Positions 1 to 4,585 of a DNA stretch of 5,565 bases are shown here, in pieces (the stretch's first letter is position 1; each line of letters starts with the position of its first letter). The position numbers were made by a program, and so were the translations under genes. The stretch comes from Flavobacteriales bacterium UBA4585 (GTDB lineage: Bacteria; Bacteroidota; Bacteroidia; Flavobacteriales; Schleiferiaceae): assembly GCA_949487015.1 (NCBI GenBank), contig CATAQZ010000188.1:1-5565 (forward strand), given 5' to 3'. A model generated the notes under the pieces. The model saw nothing but the letters and a program-made list of their open reading frames with translations, was not told the origin of the DNA and ran no database searches.

Positions 1-1047
1 TGGGCAGTTTGGTTACACGAATACTTGCAGGACTTCCCTGGGCAGCAAGATGTATTGCGTTATGCGTTGACCGCGACCATGCCAGAAACTAAGGACAACG
101 ACTTTACGTGGGCAGATTTCCAAACACGCAACAACAGTGAATTGGTAGCTGGACTCGGTAATTTTGTGAATCGTGTAATGGTGCTCACGCACAAATATTT
201 TGACGGTGTAGTTCAAGAGCCAGGCGTTCTTACGGATGCCGATCGTGAAGCATTAGCAGCATTGACCCAATGTGGACGTAGAATTGCGAAATCATTGGAT
301 GCCTTTAAATTCCGCGATGCTTTAAATGAGGCCATGAACGTGGCCCGATTAGGAAATAAATACCTTCAAGAGCAAGAGCCCTGGAAGGTGTACAAGCAAG
401 ATCCTGCTCGAGCGGGAGCGGCTTTGTACGTTGCTACTCAGATTACGGGTATTGCCTCCATAGTTTTTGAACCGTTTCTTCCGACCACTGCCTCGAAATT
501 ACGGGGCATGCTGAATCAGAGTGGAGTGCCAACTTGGGAGCAGTCTAACGAAGAAATTGTGGTTCCTGCGGGAACGCAATTGGGCGAAAGTGCCTTATTA
601 TTCTCAAAAATCGAAGATGAACAAGTTGAAGCGCAGCGTAAAAAGTTGCAAGCATCTGCCGCCGCTAATGAGGCCGCAAAGGCACCTTCAACTACAGAAA
701 AGAAACACATGCCACAGAAAGAAGATATCTCTTTTGACCAATTCATGTCTATGGACCTAAGAGTGGGAACCATTCTCGAAGCAGAACGCGTACCTAAAGC
801 GGATCGATTGTTGAAGTTTTTAGTAGATACAGGACTGGATCAACGCACCATAGTCTCTGGTATTGCCGAGCATTTTAGCCCAGAAGAAATGGTGGGTAAA
901 AAAGTAACGGTTTTAATGAATCTCCCACCGCGTAAAATTCGAGGTGTTGAAAGCCAAGGGATGCTGTTAATGGCAGAAGATGGTGATGGAAGCTTGAGAT
1001 TGATGACTCCAGAAAACGGTGCAGATAGCGGTGCAGTAATCGGTTAA
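1..1047 (+). CDS. metG: Methionine--tRNA ligase (MetRS), C-terminal 348 residues; 5' end outside the window
   Basis: Cytoplasmic enzyme that charges tRNA-Met and initiator tRNA with methionine using ATP. The frame is open from base 1, so the Rossmann catalytic core and the KMSKS-type loop lie upstream; the visible part begins right after where that loop should be (WAVWLHEY, then DFPGQQDVLRY). Window residues 1 to about 190 form the helical anticodon-binding domain, with ETKDNDFTW (29-37), the segment GNFVNRVMVLTHKYF (53-67) and NKYLQEQEPWK (119-129), the family's conserved anticodon-contact region. A Lys/Ala/Glu-rich linker follows (about 210-240). Residues about 243-348 are an EMAPII/Trbp111-type OB-fold tRNA-binding domain, with DLRVGTI, SGIAEHF and GVESQGMLLMAE. 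The stop TAA is at 1045-1047. tRNA-Arg starts 26 nt later with no terminator between, so co-transcription is likely. An internal TTG at 25 is not a real start. Identity is very secure. Confidence 0.97.
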   Translation, partial: WAVWLHEYLQDFPGQQDVLRYALTATMPETKDNDFTWADFQTRNNSELVAGLGNFVNRVMVLTHKYFDGVVQEPGVLTDADREALAALTQCGRRIAKSLDAFKFRDALNEAMNVARLGNKYLQEQEPWKVYKQDPARAGAALYVATQITGIASIVFEPFLPTTASKLRGMLNQSGVPTWEQSNEEIVVPAGTQLGESALLFSKIEDEQVEAQRKKLQASAAANEAAKAPSTTEKKHMPQKEDISFDQFMSMDLRVGTILEAERVPKADRLLKFLVDTGLDQRTIVSGIAEHFSPEEMVGKKVTVLMNLPPRKIRGVESQGMLLMAEDGDGSLRLMTPENGADSGAVIG

Positions 1048-1056
1048 TTAACCGAT
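1039..1056. repeat. 18-bp perfect palindrome over the metG stop codon
   Basis: ATCGGTTAATTAACCGAT reads identically on both strands, with its centre between 1047 and 1048, exactly after the TAA stop (1045-1047). As RNA it could fold into a stem of about 7 bp (ATCGGTT/AACCGAT) with an AATT loop. No U-tract follows, so it is not a standard rho-independent terminator. It sits between metG and tRNA-Arg and could be a 3'-end stabiliser, an RNA-processing site for releasing the tRNA, or a protein-binding site. The symmetry is directly visible; the role is unknown. Confidence 0.75.
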
Positions 1057-1073
1057 ATTCGCCAACTAAGTTT

Positions 1074-1145
1074 GGCTCCGTAGTTCAACGAATAGAATGC
1101 AGGTTTCCGGAGCCTGAGATAAGGGTTTGATTCCCTTCGGAGCTA
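1074..1145 (+). tRNA. tRNA-Arg(CCG), with altered elbow positions 19 and 56
   Basis: A full cloverleaf can be drawn by hand. The acceptor stem GGCTCCG (1074-1080) pairs with CGGAGCT (1138-1144), with a G-U at pair 1-72, and A1145 is the discriminator. The D stem is GTTC/GAAT with loop AACGAATA. The anticodon stem CAGGT/GCCTG (1100-1104, 1112-1116) holds loop TTCCGGA with anticodon CCG (1107-1109), which reads CGG as arginine. The variable loop is AGAT, and the T stem AAGGG/CCCTT has loop TTTGATT. The 3' CCA is not encoded (CTA follows), normal for this phylum. The D loop has only one G where GG is expected and the T loop has TTTG rather than TTCG, which would replace G19-C56 by A19-U56. All stems are intact, so it is probably functional. 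It is likely transcribed with metG, because no promoter box fits. Confidence 0.93.
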
Positions 1146-1147
1146 CT

Positions 1148-1178
1148 AAAAGCCTCAGCCTATGCTGGGGCTTTTTTT
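1148..1178 (+). terminator. Rho-independent terminator after tRNA-Arg
   Basis: AGCCTCAGC (1151-1159) pairs with GCTGGGGCT (1164-1172) in a 9-bp stem with one G-U pair and a CTAT loop. A run of T (1172-1178) follows, and AAA before the stem can lengthen the pairing. It starts 3 nt after the tRNA and would end the metG/tRNA-Arg transcript. Confidence 0.9.
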
Positions 1179-1196
1179 ATGAGTGAAACTATGGGA

Positions 1197-1228
1197 AATA
1201 AAAAAGGCCCCCATTTCTGGAGGCCTTT
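1197..1228 (-). terminator. Rho-independent terminator of the cold-shock gene
   Basis: Read on the minus strand, AAAGGCCTCC (1228-1219), loop AGAAAT and GGGGGCCTTT (1212-1203) form a 10-bp stem followed by a U-rich tail. The pair 1221/1210 is U-G in minus-strand RNA but a C-A mismatch in plus-strand RNA, so the sequence favours minus-strand termination. It lies about 20 nt beyond the cold-shock stop codon and faces the tRNA-Arg terminator. Confidence 0.88.
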
Positions 1229-1247
1229 GGAATGTACTGATATAAAC

Positions 1248-1439
1248 TTAGAGCTGCTTTACATTTACAGCGTTTAATCCTTTTCTTCCTTCTGTCAATT
1301 CAAACTCGACACTGTCGCCTTCTTCGATTTGGTCAACCAAACCTGTTACGTGTACGAAGTACTCTGTGTTTGACTCGTCGTCTTTAATGAAGCCAAATCC
1401 CTTGTCTCCGTTAAAGAACTTTACTGTTCCTTGATTCAT
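1248..1439 (-). CDS. csp: Cold-shock domain protein (CspA family)
   Basis: A 63-residue protein consisting of a single cold-shock domain, a five-strand OB fold that binds single-stranded RNA and DNA and acts as an RNA chaperone in the cytoplasm. It begins MNQGTVKFFN, then has RNP1 as KGFGFI (13-18) and RNP2 as YFVHVT (27-32), and ends with GRKGLNAVNVKQL, all in the expected order. The usual Trp of the KWFN motif is Phe (KFFN), and the RNP2 residue after FVH is Val rather than Phe or Trp; Bacteroidota members often show such changes. The length is slightly below the 65-70 residues of enterobacterial CspA. The ATG at 1439 is the only sensible start; no Shine-Dalgarno is seen. The spacer to the upstream minus-strand gene is 96 nt, with no clear terminator in it, so some readthrough is possible. 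Whether it is cold-inducible cannot be told from the sequence. Confidence 0.95.
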   Translation of the reverse strand: MNQGTVKFFNGDKGFGFIKDDESNTEYFVHVTGLVDQIEEGDSVEFELTEGRKGLNAVNVKQL

Positions 1440-1455
1440 AATATAATTTAAAGTG

Positions 1456-1463
1456 CAAATATC
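1456..1463 (-). promoter_or_regulatory. Possible -7 box of the cold-shock gene
   Basis: On the minus strand this reads GATATTTG, one mismatch from the Bacteroidota -7 consensus TAnnTTTG. It is 16 nt before the ATG, so the leader would be only about 10 nt. No convincing TTG -33 element is seen at the proper distance. Tentative. Confidence 0.3.
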
Positions 1464-1535
1464 GACTAATTAATTGAGCACCCGACATTAATTCTAAGTT
1501 ATTTGTTTTTAGGCAGTTTGCCTTCGATTTTTAAG

Positions 1536-2531
1536 TTAATGTACCAAGAGTAATTGGTACGTCTTTCCTTCAGCATTCACAACCTCAATCAGATAGCTTC
1601 CAGCATTTAAGAGCGGCAATTGTACTTTTTCCTCCAAGTCGAACCCAGTAAACAGACGACGACCGGTCATGGAAAATAATTGAATGTCTGAACGCTGCGG
1701 CAATTCGACCCATACGAGTCCGCTGCTTGGATTAGGATATATTTTTATCGGTGGTGTTTCAGATTCTTCCAGTGACAGCTGAGCTGGGTCAAATACATTC
1801 AGTGTCACATTGAGATTTTTATAACTCACATTACCGGAAGTATCCACTACAACCGTGTCACAGTAGGTGCTAGTGCACGAAGCCATCCCAATAGCTGTAT
1901 TCGATTGAGCGTTTAAGGTCAAACAAACCGCATAGGAGCCAGCTGCGGTATACACATGCGAAGGGTAAGCACCAACAGCAGTAGTTCCATCACCAAAGTC
2001 CCAAACATAGGTAACTGTGGCATTTTGTAAGGTGCTATCAACATATGAAGAATTATAGAGCACAATCTGACCCATACCGGTTAATGTCGAATCAAAAGAA
2101 TATTGGGCAACACAAGCACTTGTACTCGATCCGCCTCCCCCTGAACCACTGCCGGAGCCAGTAGATCCGCACAGCGCAAAGGTGTTGTAAAAGGAGAAGA
2201 AAGATGATGTATTGTTTCCGTATACAGTTGAAGCACTCAGCCAATTACCACTGCAACTGTCTTGCGTTTGTACTATGAGTACACCGTTAGTACCGTATAA
2301 AAGTAGCGTGTCATTATAATTGCCATTTGCATCCGTGAATAGGGTAGTGGTCATACCCCCAAAGGCGGTATTTGATGAGTCGCTTACAATGACCGGATAA
2401 TTTGATAGTCCCATTCCCGTGGTTGAATCTACAATAGTTCCACCTACTACTACTGTAAACGTCGCTTGGCTCCAAGCGCTAACAGAGAGGAAGAGTGAAA
2501 GAATCAGCAATCTTAGTTTCATATATCTCAT
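1536..2531 (-). CDS. Secreted PKD-domain protein with T9SS type A C-terminal sorting domain
   Basis: A 331-residue exported protein. Residues 1-22 are a Sec signal peptide (KLRLLILSLFLSVSAWSQ, cleavage probably after Ser21 or Gln22). Residues about 26-120 look like a carboxypeptidase-regulatory or Ig-like beta sandwich (GGTIVDSTTGMGLSNYPV and FTDANGNYNDTLLLYG). Residues 122-138 are a Gly/Ser linker. Residues about 141-229 are a PKD domain with the hallmark WDFGDGT (177-183) and HVYTAAGSYAVCLTL. Residues about 262-331 are the T9SS sorting domain: IKIYPNPSSG, LFSMTGRRLF and LPLLNAGSYLIEVV. T9SS substrates cross the outer membrane and are attached to the surface or released. Six cysteines outside the signal (93, 121, 140, 203, 219, 224) allow disulfides. 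No catalytic domain is seen, so adhesion or a structural role is more likely than enzyme activity. Met4 (first base 2522) is an equally good start. The exact function is not recognised. Confidence 0.9.
   Translation of the reverse strand: MRYMKLRLLILSLFLSVSAWSQATFTVVVGGTIVDSTTGMGLSNYPVIVSDSSNTAFGGMTTTLFTDANGNYNDTLLLYGTNGVLIVQTQDSCSGNWLSASTVYGNNTSSFFSFYNTFALCGSTGSGSGSGGGGSSTSACVAQYSFDSTLTGMGQIVLYNSSYVDSTLQNATVTYVWDFGDGTTAVGAYPSHVYTAAGSYAVCLTLNAQSNTAIGMASCTSTYCDTVVVDTSGNVSYKNLNVTLNVFDPAQLSLEESETPPIKIYPNPSSGLVWVELPQRSDIQLFSMTGRRLFTGFDLEEKVQLPLLNAGSYLIEVVNAEGKTYQLLLVH
1541..1560. repeat. Inverted repeat with 7-bp arms at the 3' end of the T9SS-protein gene
   Basis: GTACCAA (1541-1547), a 6-nt loop and TTGGTAC (1554-1560) form a perfect hairpin inside the last codons of the minus-strand gene, ending just before its stop. 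No U-tract follows on that strand. It could protect the 3' end of the mRNA or be chance; no better terminator is visible for this gene. Confidence 0.5.
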
Positions 2532-2590
2532 ATTTAATAGAAGCAGTCGAAGGTACTAATGATATCTTTTTTTTACGGCTCGACTGAGTA

Positions 2591-2620
2591 AATCGAAACT
2601 TAAATGAGCAATCGAAACTT
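2591..2620. repeat. 11-bp direct repeat upstream of the tRNA-Val promoter
   Basis: AATCGAAACTT occurs at 2591-2601 and again at 2610-2620, with a 19-bp period. The second copy ends 8 nt before the -7 box of tRNA-Val, so the pair covers the region where a -33 element and upstream contacts would lie. It is also in the spacer shared with the divergent T9SS-protein gene. It may be a binding site for a regulator or a small tandem duplication. Confidence 0.6.
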
Positions 2621-2628
2621 TCACAACA

Positions 2629-2636
2629 TATATTTG
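2629..2636 (+). promoter_or_regulatory. Promoter -7 box for tRNA-Val
   Basis: TATATTTG matches the Bacteroidota primary-sigma -7 consensus TAnnTTTG exactly. It lies 10 nt before the tRNA 5' end, so transcription would start about 4 nt before the mature tRNA. A TTG -33 element at the usual 19-21 nt spacing is not present; the region there is TTAAATGAG. Confidence 0.65.
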
Positions 2637-2646
2637 CACCGCAATA

Positions 2647-2721
2647 GGGCCATTAGCTCAGTTGGTTTAGAGCGCTGCCTTGACAGGGCAGAGGTCACTG
2701 GTTCGAATCCAGTATGGCCCA
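2647..2721 (+). tRNA. tRNA-Val(GAC)
   Basis: A complete canonical cloverleaf. The acceptor GGGCCAT (2647-2653) pairs with ATGGCCC (2714-2720), and A2721 is the discriminator. The D stem is GCTC/GAGC with a loop containing the conserved GG. The anticodon stem CTGCC/GGCAG holds loop TTGACAG with anticodon GAC (2682-2684), which reads GUC and GUU as valine. The variable loop is AGGTC and the T arm is ACTGG-TTCGAAT-CCAGT. CCA is not encoded. It stands alone between a promoter box and a terminator, so it is probably a single-gene transcription unit. Confidence 0.97.
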
Positions 2722-2726
2722 CAAAC

Positions 2727-2761
2727 AAAAAGCCGCACACCGGAAGGTGCGCGGCTTTTTT
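2727..2761 (+). terminator. Rho-independent terminator after tRNA-Val
   Basis: AAAAAGCCGC (2727-2736) pairs with GCGGCTTTTT (2751-2760), continuing after one A/C mismatch into CACC/GGTG with a GGAA tetraloop (2742-2745). The T run 2756-2761 follows. It begins 6 nt past the tRNA. Its symmetry would also allow weak function on the minus strand, but no minus-strand gene needs it. Confidence 0.92.
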
Positions 2762-2806
2762 CATGGAACCAAGCGGAAGCTTGCTTCCAGCTTGGGCCAT
2801 GAAAAA
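2757..2806 (+). other. Long hairpin sharing the U-tract of the tRNA-Val terminator
   Basis: CATGG (2762-2766) pairs with CCATG (2797-2801), CCAAGC (2769-2774) with GCTTGG (2790-2795) and GGAAGC (2775-2780) with GCTTCC (2783-2788), giving 17 bp with a small internal loop, one bulged A and a very tight apex. The flanks TTTTT (2757-2761) and AAAAA (2802-2806) add 5 more A-T pairs. Those T bases are the terminator's U-tract, so the two structures exclude each other. No U-tract follows this hairpin on either strand, so it is not itself a terminator. The structure is visible; its function is unknown. Confidence 0.7.
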
Positions 2807-2916
2807 GTCGCAGTGCAGCAAAGCTGCGCGCGGCAGTTGTTTGGGTACAAGGGCCCCAGAGTTGGTTCTTTTGCCGGTAGGCAAAAAATCCAGTGGGTTT
2901 ATGTTAACTTGATGGC
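2807..2916. other. Non-coding spacer with further small hairpins
   Basis: The stretch before the sulfotransferase-like gene is GC-rich at its start and contains two more inverted repeats: GTGCAGC-AAA-GCTGCGC (2813-2829, with one G-U pair) and TTTTGCC-GGTA-GGCAAAA (2869-2886). No exact TAnnTTTG box is found; the nearest is TATGTTAA at 2900-2907, which is a poor match. The downstream gene may therefore depend on a weak promoter or on readthrough past tRNA-Val. Confidence 0.5.
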
Positions 2917-3636
2917 ATGAGCAAGATCATTCACGCCATATCGGGTCCCAGGAACATAAGTACGGCCCTGATGTACAGTTTCGCACAACGTCCGGGTTGC
3001 GCTGTATTTGATGAGCCGATGTACGGGAAGTTCCTTCAAAACAAGGGTTTGAATCACCCCGGTCGATTAGAAACGCTACAAAAGTGGCCTACGGATTTAG
3101 TGGATATTGCGGGTGCAATTCAAAAATTGGCTGAAAACCACGATGAGGTTTATCTTAAGAACATGGCGCACCACATGGTAGATGAACCTTGGGATTGGGC
3201 GCAGCAGAGTGCTTTTATTTTTTGGATCAGACATCCGCGTAAAGTCGTTCAAAGCTTTGCGAAGGTTATTCCCAATGTTACAGCCGAGGATATAGGTTTA
3301 GATCAAGAATGGCAGCAGTGGCAAAAAGTAGCACGATTGCCGGGTAAGAAAATCATTGTAGATTCAGATGAAATGCTTGCGGATCCAGCACGCACATTGC
3401 CTCGAATTTGCGAAGCGCTCGAATTGGCTTGGTGTCCGGAAATGTTGAGTTGGCCGGCGGGTGCAAAAGCGTACGACGGCCCCTGGGCAAAGCATTGGTA
3501 CAGCAATGTACACCAGAGTACAAGTTTTGGCCCACCAAAGGCGCTGCCGGAGCCCTTGGTAACGGAGCACGAAAAAGTGGTTGAAGCAGCTTTACCTGCC
3601 TACCTTTCCTTATTTTCAAACCGATTTAAATTTTAA
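2917..3636 (+). CDS. Sulfotransferase-like P-loop protein, partner of the adjacent aminotransferase
   Basis: A 239-residue soluble protein resembling the PAPS-dependent sulfotransferase fold. SGPRNISTAL (9-18) is at the place of the 5'-phosphosulfate-binding loop after the first beta strand (KIIHAI). FDEPMYG (31-37) follows the second strand, and FIFWIRHPRKVVQSF (100-114) matches the 3'-phosphate-binding motif in which Arg and Ser contact the cofactor. IIVDSDEML (146-154) and WYSNVHQSTSFGPPK (194-208) match, as I recall, the N-terminal half of plant branched-chain-amino-acid aminotransferase-like proteins. There is no signal peptide. The start is fixed by an in-frame TAA at 2905-2907 with ATG 2917 the first start after it; no Shine-Dalgarno is seen. 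It ends 2 nt before the aminotransferase ATG, so the two are almost surely one operon. Sulfotransferase activity is unproven; a cofactor-binding or kinase-like role is possible. Confidence 0.85.
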   Translation: MSKIIHAISGPRNISTALMYSFAQRPGCAVFDEPMYGKFLQNKGLNHPGRLETLQKWPTDLVDIAGAIQKLAENHDEVYLKNMAHHMVDEPWDWAQQSAFIFWIRHPRKVVQSFAKVIPNVTAEDIGLDQEWQQWQKVARLPGKKIIVDSDEMLADPARTLPRICEALELAWCPEMLSWPAGAKAYDGPWAKHWYSNVHQSTSFGPPKALPEPLVTEHEKVVEAALPAYLSLFSNRFKF

Positions 3637-3638
3637 CC

Positions 3639-4547
3639 ATGCTACAACAATTTGATCCTAGAAATAAAAATATTAAGGTGTGGGTTGGCCACAGATTAGT
3701 AGAGCGTGCCGATGCTAAGGTTTCCGTTTTTGACAGCTCCGTGCAAGGCGGTGATGCAGTATGGGAAGGAATGCGCGTGTACGAAAACGGTGTGTTTTGT
3801 TTGGAGCGCCATTTGGACCGATTAGAAGATTCCGCTCGGGCCATGGCTTTTGAATCCATTCCAACGCGGGCCAGTATAAAATCGGCCATCAAGGCGACGC
3901 TAGAAGCGAATGGAATGACGAAAGACACGCACATTCGATTGACACTGACTCGAGGGGAGAAAATCACCTCTGGGATGGATCCCAGATTAAACCAAAGCGG
4001 CCCGACCTTGATTGTTCTGGCGGAATGGAAACCTCCGGTATACGATAATGAAACAGGCATAAGAATCATGACGAGCACTATTCGTCGCAACAGCCCTATG
4101 CATGTCGATTCCAAGATTCATCACAATAATCTGATTAATAATATCCTCGCTAAAATTCAAGCTAACCACGCCGGCGTGGATTCCGCATTGATGCTGGACA
4201 ACCTCGGGTTTATTGCGGAGATGAACGGCACGAATATTTTTATGGTGAAAAACGGTCGGTTGTTGACGCCGACTGCCGATGCTTGTCTTCATGGGATTAC
4301 ACGCGGATTAGTCATTGAATTGGCCCAGGCGAATGGCGTTGCGGTCGAGGAGCGGAATATCTCATTAACGGAACTCTATGCTGCGGATGAAGCCTTTGGA
4401 ACTGGTTCTATGGGCGAGTTGACACCTATTGTGGAGGTCGATGGACGGGTGCTGGTGAATCGGTCGCAATCGAATCTTACGGCCCAATTGATCCACTGGT
4501 TTCAAGGCGTGCATGAAAAGTTGAGTACGCCGTTGGAGTCGCTCTAA
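3639..4547 (+). CDS. Class IV PLP-dependent aminotransferase (branched-chain/D-amino acid aminotransferase-like)
   Basis: A 302-residue cytoplasmic fold-type IV enzyme, the normal length for the family. KVSVFDSSVQGGDAVWEGMR (27-46) and LERHLDRL (55-62) form the N-terminal domain, with Arg57 the expected PLP-phosphate ligand. Lys159 in DSKIHHNN should be the Schiff-base lysine. Glu194 in AEMNGTNIF is the expected partner of the pyridine nitrogen. GITR (219-222) and GTGSMGELTPI (254-264) are phosphate- and substrate-site motifs. Relatives include IlvE, D-amino acid aminotransferase and aminodeoxychorismate lyase, and motifs alone do not separate these. The segments SGMDPRLNQ, EWKPPVYDNE and SKIHHNN resemble, from memory, the C-terminal half of plant branched-chain-amino-acid aminotransferase-like fusions, so a substrate other than the common branched-chain amino acids is plausible. 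The ATG at 3639 lies 2 nt after the previous stop, suggesting translational coupling. All key residues are present. Confidence 0.92.
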   Translation: MLQQFDPRNKNIKVWVGHRLVERADAKVSVFDSSVQGGDAVWEGMRVYENGVFCLERHLDRLEDSARAMAFESIPTRASIKSAIKATLEANGMTKDTHIRLTLTRGEKITSGMDPRLNQSGPTLIVLAEWKPPVYDNETGIRIMTSTIRRNSPMHVDSKIHHNNLINNILAKIQANHAGVDSALMLDNLGFIAEMNGTNIFMVKNGRLLTPTADACLHGITRGLVIELAQANGVAVEERNISLTELYAADEAFGTGSMGELTPIVEVDGRVLVNRSQSNLTAQLIHWFQGVHEKLSTPLESL

Positions 4548-4563
4548 ACTCTCGTTATTTTAG
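4533..4563 (+). promoter_or_regulatory. Possible promoter of the thioredoxin-like gene
   Basis: TTG at 4533-4535 and TATTTTAG at 4556-4563 are 20 nt apart, fitting the Bacteroidota TTG-N19-21-TAnnTTTG layout with one mismatch. Transcription would start near 4570, leaving a leader of about 16 nt before ATG 4586. The elements overlap the end of the aminotransferase gene. Readthrough from the upstream pair is an alternative, since no terminator is seen in the 38-nt gap. Confidence 0.35.
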
Positions 4564-4585
4564 CAATATCTGTTAACCTTACCTA

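Noticed and set aside
1067..1074. TAAGTTTG, an exact match to the -7 consensus
   Set aside because: Its last base is the first base of tRNA-Arg, so transcription would begin inside the tRNA; it cannot be that gene's promoter.
1074..1145. tRNA-Arg as a pseudogene
   Set aside because: All stems pair, the anticodon loop is normal, a terminator follows, and the two unusual loop bases are mutually compatible.
1511..1523. AGGCA-GTT-TGCCT hairpin between the T9SS-protein and cold-shock genes
   Set aside because: The stem is only 5 bp and the minus strand reads TAAAAAC after it, not a U-tract, so it is not a terminator for the minus-strand gene.
2621..2884. Open frame of 87 codons on the minus strand
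   Set aside because: It is the antisense translation of tRNA-Val (GHTGFEPVTSALSRQRSKP), a well-known artefact.
2604..2912. Open frame of 102 codons on the plus strand
   Set aside because: It reads through tRNA-Val and its terminator; the peptide contains the familiar false tRNA translation (RAISSVGLERCLDRAEVTGS).
2714..2920. Open frame of 68 codons on the plus strand
   Set aside because: It starts in the tRNA acceptor stem and crosses the terminator and hairpins; no protein-like features are seen.
3626..4114. Open frame of 162 codons antisense to the aminotransferase
   Set aside because: It lies wholly opposite a well-supported conserved gene and has no recognisable motif; it is a shadow frame.
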